Of a stretch of 64,000 nucleotides of DNA, positions 16,996 through 26,226 are shown piece after piece. Where the stretch lies: positions 62,001 to 126,000 of the forward strand of contig JBCCBP010000006.1 in the NCBI GenBank assembly GCA_039033995.1, written 5' to 3'. The stretch comes from CALBPI01 sp039033995 (GTDB lineage: Bacteria; Pseudomonadota; Gammaproteobacteria; Steroidobacterales; Woeseiaceae). Below the pieces are notes generated by a model. It was given only the letters and a program-made list of their open reading frames with translations, did not search any database and was not told where the DNA came from. The position numbers and the translations under genes were made by a program. Each line of letters starts with the position of its first letter. Within the stretch, counting starts at the first letter, position 1.

Positions 16996-18240
16996 ATGGC
17001 GAACAAGCAATCACGGTTGCACGTACCCTCAGCGCCCGCACGGCCCGGCGACAAACCTGATTTTTCTTATCTGACGCTCGCGCCAGCGGGTAGCGTTGGA
17101 CGCCCGGACATCCATGTGCGCGTTGCCGACACCCAAACGCTGGCGACCAGTCTCGTGCGCGTGCTGGACGATAACCATGAAGCCGTTGGGCCATGGGACC
17201 CGCACCTTGACGGCAAAGAACTGCAGATCGGGTTGCGGCATATGCTGCTGACGCGCATTTTCGACGAACGCATGCAACGCGTGCAACGCCAGGGCAAGAC
17301 ATCGTTTTACGTTAAATCGACCGGCGAAGAAGCGGTGTCTGTCGCGCAGGCGATGGCGCTGCAACCGGGCGATATGTTGTTCCCGTCGTACCGCAATCAG
17401 GGTCTGTTTATTGTGCGCGGATTGAGCTTGACCGACCTGATGTCGCAATGCCTGTCGAACACGCGCGACATGTGCAAGGGACGTCAGCTACCGGTGATGT
17501 ATCACAGCGCCAAAGACAACCTGTTCTCCATTTCCGGCAATCTCACCACGCAGTATCCGCAGGCCGTTGGCTGGGCGATGGCATCGGCCATTAAAGGTGA
17601 GCAACACATTGCCGCGGCCTGGATCGGCGATGGCAGTACGGCCGAGGCCGACTTTCACCACGCACTGACTTTCGCGTCGGTGTATCAAGCACCCGTGTTG
17701 TTGAACGTCGTCAATAACCAGTACGCGATCTCGACCTTCCAGTCGTTTGCTGGCGGCGAACATCAGACCTTCGCTGCGCGCGGCCCGGGCAATGGTATTG
17801 CGGGCGTGCGTGTGGACGGCAATGACTTTCTTGCCGTGTTCGCGGTCACACAGTGGGCGGCGGAACGTGCCCGGGCTGGCGCCGGTGCAACGCTGATCGA
17901 ACTGGTGACCTACCGCGGCAGCGCGCACTCCACCAGTGATGACCCAACGCGATATCGCCCCAAAGAAGAATGGGAGGCGTTTCCGCTCGGCGATCCTATC
18001 GAGCGGCTAAAACAACACCTGATCGCAAACGGCGACTGGTCCGATGCACAGCACGAGGCATTGGAAGCAGAACTCACCGAGCACGTGGCCGCTTGCTGGA
18101 AGGAGGCGACGAGCTACGGCACGTTGAATGAGGGCCCACACCTGGATGCCTCTCTGATGTTCGAAGACATCTTCGAGGAGATGCCGCCGAACTTGAAATC
18201 GCAGCGCGAACAATGGCGCCGCGAAAAACAGCAGTCCTGA
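16996..18240 (+). CDS. bkdA: Branched-chain 2-oxoacid dehydrogenase E1, alpha subunit
   Basis: 414-residue thiamine-diphosphate-dependent E1alpha. It has the tunnel region SYRNQGLFIVRGLSL, the ThDP-Mg motif beginning WIGDGSTAEADFHHAL and ending VVNNQYAIS, and the phosphorylation-loop-like TYRGSAHSTSDDPTRYR. The N-terminal extension ahead of the core is typical of bacterial BkdA1. It oxidatively decarboxylates 2-oxoisovalerate and related acids as part of a multienzyme complex with the next two genes. Gap to E1beta is 29 bp. Pyruvate dehydrogenase is less likely given the motif set and the nearby leucine dehydrogenase. Confidence 0.9.
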   Translation: MANKQSRLHVPSAPARPGDKPDFSYLTLAPAGSVGRPDIHVRVADTQTLATSLVRVLDDNHEAVGPWDPHLDGKELQIGLRHMLLTRIFDERMQRVQRQGKTSFYVKSTGEEAVSVAQAMALQPGDMLFPSYRNQGLFIVRGLSLTDLMSQCLSNTRDMCKGRQLPVMYHSAKDNLFSISGNLTTQYPQAVGWAMASAIKGEQHIAAAWIGDGSTAEADFHHALTFASVYQAPVLLNVVNNQYAISTFQSFAGGEHQTFAARGPGNGIAGVRVDGNDFLAVFAVTQWAAERARAGAGATLIELVTYRGSAHSTSDDPTRYRPKEEWEAFPLGDPIERLKQHLIANGDWSDAQHEALEAELTEHVAACWKEATSYGTLNEGPHLDASLMFEDIFEEMPPNLKSQREQWRREKQQS

Positions 18241-18269
18241 AACACCGATAACGCTCCAGAGGAATCATC

Positions 18270-19283
18270 GTGGCAAAAATGAACATGATCCAGGCGCTGA
18301 ACTCGGCGATGGATATAGCAATGGACAGGGATCCCAACGTCGTCGTCATGGGCGAAGACGTGGGCTACTTTGGCGGCGTATTTCGCTGTACCGAAGGCTT
18401 ACAAAGAAAGTATGGGGAACATCGCTGTATCGATACGCCAATCGCGGAAGGCGGTATCGTTGGCACTGCGATCGGCATGAGCGTGAACGGCATCCGACCC
18501 GTCGCGGAGATTCAGTTTGCCGACTACATCTACCCCGGCTTCGACCAGGTCGTCAGCGAACTCGCACGCCTGCGCTATCGCAGTGCTGGTGATTTTTTTG
18601 CGCCAGTGACCATCCGCACACCCTGCGGCGGCGGCATTCGCGGTGGACAGACGCACTCGCAAAGCCCGGAAGGCATTTTTGCCCACGTTTCCGGCATTCA
18701 AGTCGTGATGCCTTCGAACCCATATGACGCCAAGGGCTTATTGCTCGCCAGCATCGAAAGCGACGATCCCGTTGTATTTTTTGAGCCCAAACGGATCTAC
18801 AACGGTCCATTCGACGGCGACCCGAACAAGCCTGCCGTCTCGTGGAGTTCGCATCCCCAAGGCGAAGTGCCCGAAGGCTACTACACAGTCCCGTTGGGCA
18901 AAGCGAATGTAGTTCGCGAAGGTAACGACGTCACGATCGTCACCTACGGCACGATGGTGCATGTCGCGGAGGCCGCAGCGGCGGCAGCGGATGTCGATGC
19001 CGAGATCATCGATGTTCGCTCATTGCAGCCGCTAGACGTGGATGTGCTGACAGACTCTGTCAACAAGACCGGACGCTGTGTCATCGCGCATGAGGCGACG
19101 CGTTTCTCAGGTTATGGCGCGGAGCTGTCAGCGACGATTCAGGAGCACTGCTTCTATTCACTCGAAGCGCCGATTCAGCGGGTCACCGGTTGGGATACAC
19201 CCTACCCGCATGCGTTCGAGTGGGACTACTTCCCGGGCCAAAAACGCATTATCAACGCGCTGGAAGCAGCGCTAGAGGACTAA
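18270..19283 (+). CDS. bkdB: Branched-chain 2-oxoacid dehydrogenase E1, beta subunit
   Basis: 337 residues, full length. It opens with AMDIAMDRDPNVVVMGEDVG, containing the conserved Glu that activates thiamine diphosphate, and carries the potassium-binding TPIAEGGIVGTAIGMSVNG region and the C-terminal transketolase domain ending in VTGWDTPYPHAFEWDYFP. The proline- and aromatic-rich C-terminus matches BkdB-type E1beta. It forms a heterotetramer with the preceding gene product; E2 starts 4 bp after its stop. Confidence 0.92.
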   Translation: MAKMNMIQALNSAMDIAMDRDPNVVVMGEDVGYFGGVFRCTEGLQRKYGEHRCIDTPIAEGGIVGTAIGMSVNGIRPVAEIQFADYIYPGFDQVVSELARLRYRSAGDFFAPVTIRTPCGGGIRGGQTHSQSPEGIFAHVSGIQVVMPSNPYDAKGLLLASIESDDPVVFFEPKRIYNGPFDGDPNKPAVSWSSHPQGEVPEGYYTVPLGKANVVREGNDVTIVTYGTMVHVAEAAAAAADVDAEIIDVRSLQPLDVDVLTDSVNKTGRCVIAHEATRFSGYGAELSATIQEHCFYSLEAPIQRVTGWDTPYPHAFEWDYFPGQKRIINALEAALED

Positions 19284-19287
19284 GCCG

Positions 19288-20526
19288 ATGAGCCAGTACG
19301 TATTCAAAGTACCGGACCTGGGAGAAGGAACGGTCGAAGCTGAGATCGGCGAATGGCATGTCAAGGTTGGCGATGTCGTCAAAGAAGATGATGTCATTGT
19401 CGATATGATGACGGACAAGGCCGCCGTAGAAATCCCGTCGCCGGTGAGTGGTCGTATCGCGTCGCTGCATGGTGACCAGGGCGACATCGTCGCGGTAGGT
19501 ACCAACCTGATCGTGTTTGACCTCGACGGCAGCGCACCGATGCCGGCAGATGATGACAAACCAACAGCCGCGGAAGAGAAACAGACCGACCAGGCGATGG
19601 CCCGGCCGACGACAACGGTTGCAACAGCACCCGTTGCTCGTACTAACGCACGCGTACAGACCTCACCAGCGGTGCGAGCGCGAGCTAGGAAAGTCGGTAT
19701 CGACTTGGCAGATGTTCCAGGCAGCGGTGCGCGTGGACGAATTCTCGCGCGCGATCTCGAGCAGTACATCGCGGCAGGCGGCCGACCCACTTCGACCGCA
19801 CCAGTCCACAGTAGCCTTGAAACCGATGAGGTCGATGAACATCGGGTGATCGGCGTGCGCCGTGTGATCGCCCGCAAAATGAGTGAAGCCAAGCGCAACA
19901 TCCCTCACTTTACGTACGTCGAGGAAATTGACATCACCGAGTTTGATGCGCTGCGCGCCCACATGAACGTAACACGCAGTGAGGACAAGCCGAAGCTTAC
20001 ATTTTTGCCGCTGCTGATCACCGCGTTGGCAAAGACACTCCGCCAGTTCCCGCAATGCAATGCCGTCTACGATGCCGAGCGCGAAGTCGTCGTGCGTCAC
20101 AAGGCTTTGCACGTTGGCATCGCGACACAGACAAAGGACGGACTCAAAGTACCGGTCGTCCATCAGGCGCAGGCGAAGACGCTGTGGCAGCTTGCTGACG
20201 CTATCAAATCGCTATCTGAAGCAGCACGAACCGGTAAGGCCTCAAAAGATCAACTGACCGGCTCGACCATCACGATTACCAGTCTTGGTGCGCTCGGTGG
20301 GATCGTCACGACACCGGTCATCAACTCGCCGGAAGTGGGCATTGTCGGTATCAACAAAGCCGTCGATCGACCCATCGTGAAAGACGGTCAAATCGTCGTG
20401 CGCAAAATGATGAACATCTCTGTGTCGTTCGACCACCGTTTTGTCGATGGCTACGATGCCGCTGCAATGGTGCAGGTTCTGAAAGGACTGATCGAGTACC
20501 CGGCAACCATTTTTATGCCGGATTGA
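19288..20526 (+). CDS. bkdC: Branched-chain 2-oxoacid dehydrogenase E2 (dihydrolipoyl acyltransferase)
   Basis: 412 residues in the E2 layout. One lipoyl domain (1-80) has the lipoylated lysine in MMTDKAAVEIPSP. A linker of about 45 residues follows, then an E3/E1-binding domain (about 128-165: SPAVRARARKVGIDLADVPG) and the acyltransferase core with active-site SFDHRFVDGYDAA at the C-terminus. It transfers the branched acyl group from E1 to CoA. No dihydrolipoamide dehydrogenase (E3) gene follows; the complex must use an E3 encoded elsewhere. It converges on the receiver gene at 20548. Confidence 0.93.
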   Translation: MSQYVFKVPDLGEGTVEAEIGEWHVKVGDVVKEDDVIVDMMTDKAAVEIPSPVSGRIASLHGDQGDIVAVGTNLIVFDLDGSAPMPADDDKPTAAEEKQTDQAMARPTTTVATAPVARTNARVQTSPAVRARARKVGIDLADVPGSGARGRILARDLEQYIAAGGRPTSTAPVHSSLETDEVDEHRVIGVRRVIARKMSEAKRNIPHFTYVEEIDITEFDALRAHMNVTRSEDKPKLTFLPLLITALAKTLRQFPQCNAVYDAEREVVVRHKALHVGIATQTKDGLKVPVVHQAQAKTLWQLADAIKSLSEAARTGKASKDQLTGSTITITSLGALGGIVTTPVINSPEVGIVGINKAVDRPIVKDGQIVVRKMMNISVSFDHRFVDGYDAAAMVQVLKGLIEYPATIFMPD

Positions 20527-20547
20527 TGGCTGGCACGCTGGTAGCGG

Positions 20548-20967
20548 TCAAGCGCGCAGCGCAGCTGTCACATCGTTCAGCAGTACTTCTGTCGCAAAGG
20601 GCTTCTGGCGGCGTATCGTCAGCTTTTGATTGGTCATCAGCTGCGCGCTCTCCATTACATCGATCGGAAACTGAGCGTCCGGTACCGACGCCGTGACCGC
20701 AATGATTTTTGGCATTGGTTTGTAGAGGGACTTGGCAAGTTGATTCGCCGACTGAACAAAAGTCAATCCACTGTGGTCCTCGGCTCGACCATTGATGCAC
20801 TTGTAGAAGAAGTCCAGCACGACCAGATCCGGCCAGTGCACACCGATAGAAGCGAGACCATCTCTAGCATTGGTGCAGTGCAGCACCTGATGCGCTTTGG
20901 CTTCGAGAGCTACAATCCATTGTTCTGCCAGAGGAATATCATCCTCAACGATCAGTATCTGTGCCAT
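20548..20967 (-). CDS. Stand-alone atypical receiver protein
   Basis: 139-residue single receiver domain with no output domain. The acidic pair is in ILIVEDDIPLAEQW, the phospho-acceptor aspartate in WPDLVVLDFFYK, the threonine in IAVTAS, and the lysine in RRQKPF. After the phospho-Asp there is an extra stretch of about a dozen residues (CINGRAEDHSG), making the beta3-alpha3 loop unusually long. It is clearly a paralogue of the receiver at 26227-26646, which shares the DFF-x-K motif, the long loop and the TAS-x-PDA block. I start at 20967 because it aligns with that paralogue's start. Its kinase partner is unknown; the bacteriophytochrome 6 kb away is a candidate. Confidence 0.8.
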   Translation of the reverse strand: MAQILIVEDDIPLAEQWIVALEAKAHQVLHCTNARDGLASIGVHWPDLVVLDFFYKCINGRAEDHSGLTFVQSANQLAKSLYKPMPKIIAVTASVPDAQFPIDVMESAQLMTNQKLTIRRQKPFATEVLLNDVTAALRA

Positions 20968-21127
20968 TCCGTGTTTCATACACAAAGCTGAGACAGACAT
21001 TCTCCAAAAAATTGTCGATTGTGCAAGTGTCAGCGACAGACGAGTGCCGCGCGTCGCGTGTTTCCGGCACACTTTTTTACAGCGTCTGGGATGACCCTGT
21101 GTAAAAATCGAGGCGGAGATTGATGCA

Positions 21128-22543
21128 ATGACAGCAAACTGCCAACGATGGATCAGCGCACTGGCAATGGTGACCGGCCTCGCCTTTTCCCTACCTGCGA
21201 GCGCATTTCAGCTTGAAATGGCTCAGGTCACTGTGAACGACACGTTCGTGACTCCCACGGTGACAACGGTGAGTTTTCTCGCGCCATTCGATACCACGCC
21301 TGTGGTCGTGACACTGGCGACGAATGATGGAGGTGATCCCGCCAACTTGCGGATCGCCAATGTGACAACAACCGGCTTTCAAATCGTCGCAACAGAACCG
21401 GATGCCAACGATGGACCACATGTTGCGATGACTACCGCCTATCTCGCGGTGGAACCTGGTAGTCATACACTGCCTGATGGCTCGCAGTTACAAGCCTATG
21501 CAGTGAGCACGACCGCCAGTGTCGGACGATTGACCAGCAGCGTGTGGGCCAGCCTGAGTTTCACAGACAACTTTCCTGCTGCACCGGCTGTAATTGCCAA
21601 CCTGCAAACAGACAACAACGAAACCGGCACGCCGCCAACAACGTCGGCCAACCCTTTTCTCGCGACGGCGACACGCAACGTCTCCAGCACCGGGCTGCAG
21701 TATGCGATGGAACGGGCCGAGACAACGGCAGGAACCAACAATGCGGCTGAGACAATCGGTATCATCGCCGTCAGCGATGGACTTGACCTGGATTTCGTCG
21801 CCGCAATCGGCGGCGCGACCAACCTGCAAGCGGTTCGCTCAGGCGACACGATTCGCGGGTTTGATGATGGATGCTTCACCGTCGGCTGGCCCGCAGGTTT
21901 CGCAACGACGCCGCTTGCCGTCGCATCGATGAACAGCCGCGATGGCAACAACGGTGGCTGGCTCCGACGCTGCTCGCAGTCGGGCTCAGCACTTGGCCTC
22001 GCTGTGGAAGAGGACATCGACAATGACAGCGAACGTAACCACACCACCGAAATCGCCGGCCTGTTCGGTGCGAGCAACAACTTTCATGGTCGTTTTGATG
22101 TGGGCTTTACTGTCACGAAGACCGTGCTCACAACATCCGACCCGGAGAATGGTGATACCGACCCCTTTGCGATACCGGGTGCAAGCGTGCAGTACACCAT
22201 CGAGATTTCGAATCAAGGTAGCGGCGCACCGGATGATGACAGCGTCACCGTCACGGATACCGTACCCGACAATCTTGCCTTGTGCGTGCTGCCGAGCTGC
22301 CAGGCTGGCGGTAGTGTGATCCTCGATACTTCCGGATCACCGTCGCCGCCGGCCGTCACGCTTGGCACCATTCGCTATTCCAACGACGGCGGTGCAACGT
22401 TTGGCTACTCCCCCAATCCGGATGCTGATGGCTTTGATGCCGCCATCAACGCCATTGAGATCACACTAGACGGCAACTTCGGGGCGCTAACGCCGGCTGG
22501 AGCACCATCTGCACAATTGCAGATCACTGCACGCGTCAACTAA
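21128..22543 (+). CDS. Secreted protein with two lectin-like repeats and a DUF11 domain
   Basis: 471 residues with a signal peptide (about 1-26, ending ASA). Residues 30-165 and 165-315 look like two related beta-rich modules; each has a PVV/PAVIANL strand with a conserved aromatic and a following ATEP or AMERAET stretch, reminiscent of H-type lectin folds. The C-terminal part (about 320-471) is a DUF11-like repeat domain (GASVQYTIEISNQG, VTVTDTVPDNL). No membrane anchor, sortase or PEP-CTERM signal is visible, so release or outer-membrane association is likely. GGAG lies about 10 nt before the ATG at 21128. It stands alone between two signalling modules. The lectin comparison is tentative. 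Confidence 0.75.
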   Translation: MTANCQRWISALAMVTGLAFSLPASAFQLEMAQVTVNDTFVTPTVTTVSFLAPFDTTPVVVTLATNDGGDPANLRIANVTTTGFQIVATEPDANDGPHVAMTTAYLAVEPGSHTLPDGSQLQAYAVSTTASVGRLTSSVWASLSFTDNFPAAPAVIANLQTDNNETGTPPTTSANPFLATATRNVSSTGLQYAMERAETTAGTNNAAETIGIIAVSDGLDLDFVAAIGGATNLQAVRSGDTIRGFDDGCFTVGWPAGFATTPLAVASMNSRDGNNGGWLRRCSQSGSALGLAVEEDIDNDSERNHTTEIAGLFGASNNFHGRFDVGFTVTKTVLTTSDPENGDTDPFAIPGASVQYTIEISNQGSGAPDDDSVTVTDTVPDNLALCVLPSCQAGGSVILDTSGSPSPPAVTLGTIRYSNDGGATFGYSPNPDADGFDAAINAIEITLDGNFGALTPAGAPSAQLQITARVN

Positions 22544-22587
22544 CCCGGGTCTTCTTGCAAGCACCGCAGGACCAACCGCATAGCCGG

Positions 22588-23241
22588 CTAGATCAAGCCT
22601 AACTCGATCGCTTTCAACACGGCTCGCGTCCGATCACGAACGCCGAACTTCGCCAGCACGTTGGAAACATGATTCTTGATAGTGCCCTCGGATTTACTCA
22701 GCGCCTCCGAGATTTCCTTGTTGCTGTAACCGCCCGCCATCAATCGCACAATCTCGGTTTCACGCGGCGTTAGCGGTTCTGGCATCTCTGCGCTTTCAAA
22801 CGCATTCTCGCGAGTGCCTAGACCGGCCAACAGCGTTTGCGTGACAGCGGGTTGAATCATCGTCTCGCCAGCGGCAACGGACTCGATGGCCGCAATCAGA
22901 TCATCCAGCGAAACATCTTTCAGCAAATAGCCTTGTGCGCCCGCCCGAATACCGGCGAGCACCTGTTCGTGGTCATCGAACGTGGTCAATATGATCACAG
23001 GCGTCGAAATCGCCGCATCCCGCAAAGCCTGAATCGCATCGCTGCCGCTGAGTTTCGGCATACGCATATCCATCAGTATAACGTCCGGCTGCCATTGCTG
23101 TGCCAGCGCGACGGCTTCACTGCCATCACTGCCCTCCGCAACAACCTCCACGGCGTCCGACAGCGCCAGCAGGCCGCAAATACCTTGCCGCACCAGCATC
23201 TGATCATCGATGACCACCAGTTTCAGCGGTTGCTCAGACAC
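22588..23241 (-). CDS. NarL/LuxR-family response regulator (DesR-like)
   Basis: 217 residues from a GTG start at 23241. The receiver domain (1-120) carries LVVIDDQMLVRQG, the phospho-Asp in PDVILMDMRMPKLSG, TTFDD and LLKDVS. The C-terminal LuxR helix-turn-helix is LTPRETEIVRLMAGGYSNKEISEALSKSEGTIKNHV, split here only for description. The start overlaps the histidine kinase stop by 8 bp (GTGTCTGA), so the pair is translationally coupled. The longer in-frame ATG at 23355 would bury the receiver start under 38 residues read inside the kinase gene, and I reject it. Confidence 0.9.
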   Translation of the reverse strand: MSEQPLKLVVIDDQMLVRQGICGLLALSDAVEVVAEGSDGSEAVALAQQWQPDVILMDMRMPKLSGSDAIQALRDAAISTPVIILTTFDDHEQVLAGIRAGAQGYLLKDVSLDDLIAAIESVAAGETMIQPAVTQTLLAGLGTRENAFESAEMPEPLTPRETEIVRLMAGGYSNKEISEALSKSEGTIKNHVSNVLAKFGVRDRTRAVLKAIELGLI

Positions 23242-24364
23242 CCAGCAGCGGCACCGTTCCAACGAGACCAAAACCGCCTTGCGACGATTCGAAAGCAATA
23301 TCACCGCCGACATTGCGCAGTCGTTCGCGCATGCCCGTGAGTCCATTGCCTTCACGCAACGCTGCAGCCCCGGAACCGTTGTCTTGCACCGCGAATCGCA
23401 ATGCGCTGTCGTGTTGCCAGAGTTTGACGGTCATCATGGTGGCATTGGCATGGCGTAGTGTGTTGGTGATGGCCTCTTGAATGCAGCGCAACACGGCATC
23501 CGCGATTTCAACATCGTCGATGTGCAAACCCGAATCGATGTCGAGCGAGATATTCAGTTGTGGGACATTTTCTACAATGAGATCGAGAGCACGCCGAAAA
23601 TCCAGTTCGCTTTCATCGCGCAGTGTGCTGACGGCCTCACGTACATCGCTGAGCAACAGCTTCGCGAGTGCGCGACTTTGCTGAATCGAAGCCTTCGCTT
23701 CGCCGTCAGTCTTACGCTCGGCGATTTGCAGATTGATCGACAGCGCCGTCAGGTGGTGACCCACCAGGTCGTGCAGGTTCCGCGCGATCCGGGTCCGTTC
23801 GTTTTGGCGCGACGCTTCAGACAGCAGGTGTTGCGTCGCCACCAATTCACGATAGAGCGCTTGCGTCTCATCACGTGCTTGTTCGGCACGGCGAGCCGAC
23901 AGGGAAGACAACACCGCGAACGCATGGAACGTGGCATAGAGCGCGGCAGAAAAACCAGCGCCGTTGAAAAACCAGTGATACTCCCAAACTGCGTACCATG
24001 CCACTGACAACACGACAGTAAAAACGAAACAGGTTCGAGCGGAGTACAGGCCAGCCGCCATTGCGACCCAGATAATGGTGAAAATCGGGAGGTAACTGAT
24101 CGGCACGAGGTAGGCCATGCCAGCGACAGAAGCAAGCTGTATTGCGTTGGCAATACGCTGACGCGATACGGACCAATGATCATTGCACGCGGCCACCATC
24201 GCGACCAAGTACACCACCAGGAGCAGGGCCGTCGGCTCCAGCAAACCGGCATACTGCAGACCGGATGAAGTAGCGATCTGGTAGAGCAAGGTGCCCGAGG
24301 CAACCAGCCAGGTCAGCAAGGCGGCGGCCATTTGCACCGTGAAAAATCGTTCCTTGAGCGTCAT
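23234..24364 (-). CDS. DesK-like sensor histidine kinase
   Basis: 376 residues from the ATG at 24364; alternative starts at 24427 and 24508 would extend the N-terminus, and none has a clear ribosome-binding site. The N-terminal half has about five or six membrane segments without a large periplasmic loop, the pattern of DesK-type membrane sensors. The HisKA_3 dimerisation domain contains RIARNLHDLVGHHLTALSI with the phospho-acceptor histidine, and the HATPase has the N-box CIQEAITNTLRHANAT and the G1 box VQDNGSGA. It is paired with the downstream NarL-type regulator and divergent from the DUF2306-like membrane gene, a plausible target. Confidence 0.87.
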   Translation of the reverse strand: MTLKERFFTVQMAAALLTWLVASGTLLYQIATSSGLQYAGLLEPTALLLVVYLVAMVAACNDHWSVSRQRIANAIQLASVAGMAYLVPISYLPIFTIIWVAMAAGLYSARTCFVFTVVLSVAWYAVWEYHWFFNGAGFSAALYATFHAFAVLSSLSARRAEQARDETQALYRELVATQHLLSEASRQNERTRIARNLHDLVGHHLTALSINLQIAERKTDGEAKASIQQSRALAKLLLSDVREAVSTLRDESELDFRRALDLIVENVPQLNISLDIDSGLHIDDVEIADAVLRCIQEAITNTLRHANATMMTVKLWQHDSALRFAVQDNGSGAAALREGNGLTGMRERLRNVGGDIAFESSQGGFGLVGTVPLLGV

Positions 24365-24493
24365 TTCGATAGTGTCGCTTAGTTGCCGGACCAACGCTAT
24401 AGGCCAAAAGTCATGGTTGCAACTCATGACCACTGGCACTGGGTTTGACCACGCCAGACGCCTAATCTGCACACTCCACCTGAGGAGACTGAC

Positions 24494-25231
24494 ATGCATT
24501 GGGTTCACGGCTATCTACTACAAATACATATCGGCATCGGTGCAATGGCACTGCTGGCATTCTGGTTACCGGTGGCCTCCCGCAAGGGCTCACGGTTTCA
24601 TCGCAATGCCGGATGGGTGTTCGTGATCACAATGAGCGTCGTTGCGGCGACGGCTATCACAATGTCGCTCATGGTACTCGCCGACCCGGTCGGGATTCGC
24701 GCACCGGAGCGCAACTTCGATATGGCGCGCGGCCTGCAAGTGGCGCGCGAGCAGCGCATGTTCAGCCTGTTCCTCCTCATGTTAGGCGTACTGACCGCAA
24801 CGGGATTACGGCACGGTCTACTGGCGCTGCGCACGCGCACAAATCCCGCCGCGTTGCGCAGCCCCCTGCATCTGTCGCAACTGGTGATTCTCGGTGTGCT
24901 CGGCATCGGCGTTGGTATCGTCGGCTTCAACAGCAGCAGTATCCTGTTAATGGTGTTTGCGGCCATCTCGATGTCTGCATCCTTCAACGCGCTGCGTGAG
25001 ACTCGCATCGCGCGAATGACCCGCAACCAACGCCTGCGCGCCCATTTTGGTGGGCTGATCGGCACCGGCGTTGGCGCTTACACCGCGTTCTTTGCGTTCG
25101 GCGGCTCGCGATTGCTCTCGGACATCCTGAGTGGACAGTGGCAAGTGATCCCATGGATTCTTCCCGCCGTCATCGGAACTATCGCCATCAAACGTGTCGA
25201 AAGACAGTATCCAGAAGAGGCTCCAGCATGA
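24494..25231 (+). CDS. DUF2306-like integral membrane protein
   Basis: 245 residues with seven or eight predicted hydrophobic segments and several histidines near membrane ends (HWVHGYLLQIHIGIGAMALL at the start), similar to DUF2306 and other small heme- or quinone-type membrane proteins. AGGAG lies 7 nt before the ATG. It is divergent from the DesK-like kinase and overlaps the TPR gene by 4 bp (ATGA), forming a two-gene unit. Function is not known. Confidence 0.75.
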   Translation: MHWVHGYLLQIHIGIGAMALLAFWLPVASRKGSRFHRNAGWVFVITMSVVAATAITMSLMVLADPVGIRAPERNFDMARGLQVAREQRMFSLFLLMLGVLTATGLRHGLLALRTRTNPAALRSPLHLSQLVILGVLGIGVGIVGFNSSSILLMVFAAISMSASFNALRETRIARMTRNQRLRAHFGGLIGTGVGAYTAFFAFGGSRLLSDILSGQWQVIPWILPAVIGTIAIKRVERQYPEEAPA

Positions 25232-26217
25232 ATCGTATTCAATCGACCATTCGTTACATTCCCGCCGTCCTGGTCTTGTGCTTGTGCGCAGACCTGGTCC
25301 ACGCCAGCCCGGGTATCGACGCCTACGAAGCCGGCGACTTCGCCACCGCCGAGCCACTGCTGAAGCAGGAACTCGCCACCAGCGACGACGCCAAGAAACG
25401 CATCCTCGTCGGCATCATCACCATGTCTCGCAATGAGTTCAAGGAAGCCTTGGCGTTGTTTGAGGAGGCAGCGGAGCGCTATCCGAACAGTGCCGATGCA
25501 CAATACTGGGTGGGTGCTAGCGCAGGTAGTCTCGCGGGCAACGCAAGCATCTTCAAAGCCGCCGGACATGCTAAAAAGGCACGTAAGGCCTTCGAACGCG
25601 CCATCGAACTCGATGCGCAACATCTCGAAGCTCATCAGGGCCTGGTCCAGTACTATCTGCAGGCACCCGGTTTTTTGGGCGGCGACAAAGATGAAGCGCT
25701 ACAGCTTGCCAAGCACACCGTGACATTTGCGCCAATCGAGGGACGACTGCTGCTTGCACAAGTTTACGGTCAAACCAAACAACCTGAACAGCGCGCAGTC
25801 GTTTTCGAAGAACTGATCAGCACTGCGCCGGATGACCCGCGAGCCTATCTGAATATCGGTTTTCTACAACAGAATGAAGAAGACTATGCCGGCGCACACC
25901 GCTCCTTCAGCGACGCTGCAAATACGACCTCCACGACGGATGGCGCAGAGACCGCAAGGCAGTCCGCGCGATACCAAATTGGCCGAACCGCGGTCTTCAG
26001 CGAACAACGACTCAATGACGGCATCGAAGCGCTAACCGACTACCTGGATGGTGAGATTGGTAGCGGGATGCCCGAAAAGGCCTGGGCCAGATTTCGTCGT
26101 GGTCAATTGCATCAGTTGGCCAATAATGAAGACAGCGCGCAGGCAGACTTCAAGGCCGCCAAAGCGGCCAGCACCGATAAACGGCTGGACAAGGAGTTAA
26201 AGAAGGTCCTGCGTTAG
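25228..26217 (+). CDS. Exported TPR-repeat protein
   Basis: 329 residues. The signal peptide occupies about residues 1-29 (ending VHA), followed by about six TPR-like helical pairs, for example AYEAGDFATAEPLLKQEL, NEFKEALALFEEAAERYPNS and ARKAFERAIELDAQHLEAH. TPR proteins act as scaffolds, here in the periplasm. It is translationally coupled to the DUF2306-like gene by an ATGA overlap, so the two probably act together at the inner membrane. No catalytic motif is visible. Confidence 0.82.
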   Translation: MNRIQSTIRYIPAVLVLCLCADLVHASPGIDAYEAGDFATAEPLLKQELATSDDAKKRILVGIITMSRNEFKEALALFEEAAERYPNSADAQYWVGASAGSLAGNASIFKAAGHAKKARKAFERAIELDAQHLEAHQGLVQYYLQAPGFLGGDKDEALQLAKHTVTFAPIEGRLLLAQVYGQTKQPEQRAVVFEELISTAPDDPRAYLNIGFLQQNEEDYAGAHRSFSDAANTTSTTDGAETARQSARYQIGRTAVFSEQRLNDGIEALTDYLDGEIGSGMPEKAWARFRRGQLHQLANNEDSAQADFKAAKAASTDKRLDKELKKVLR

Positions 26218-26226
26218 TCAGTCGTC

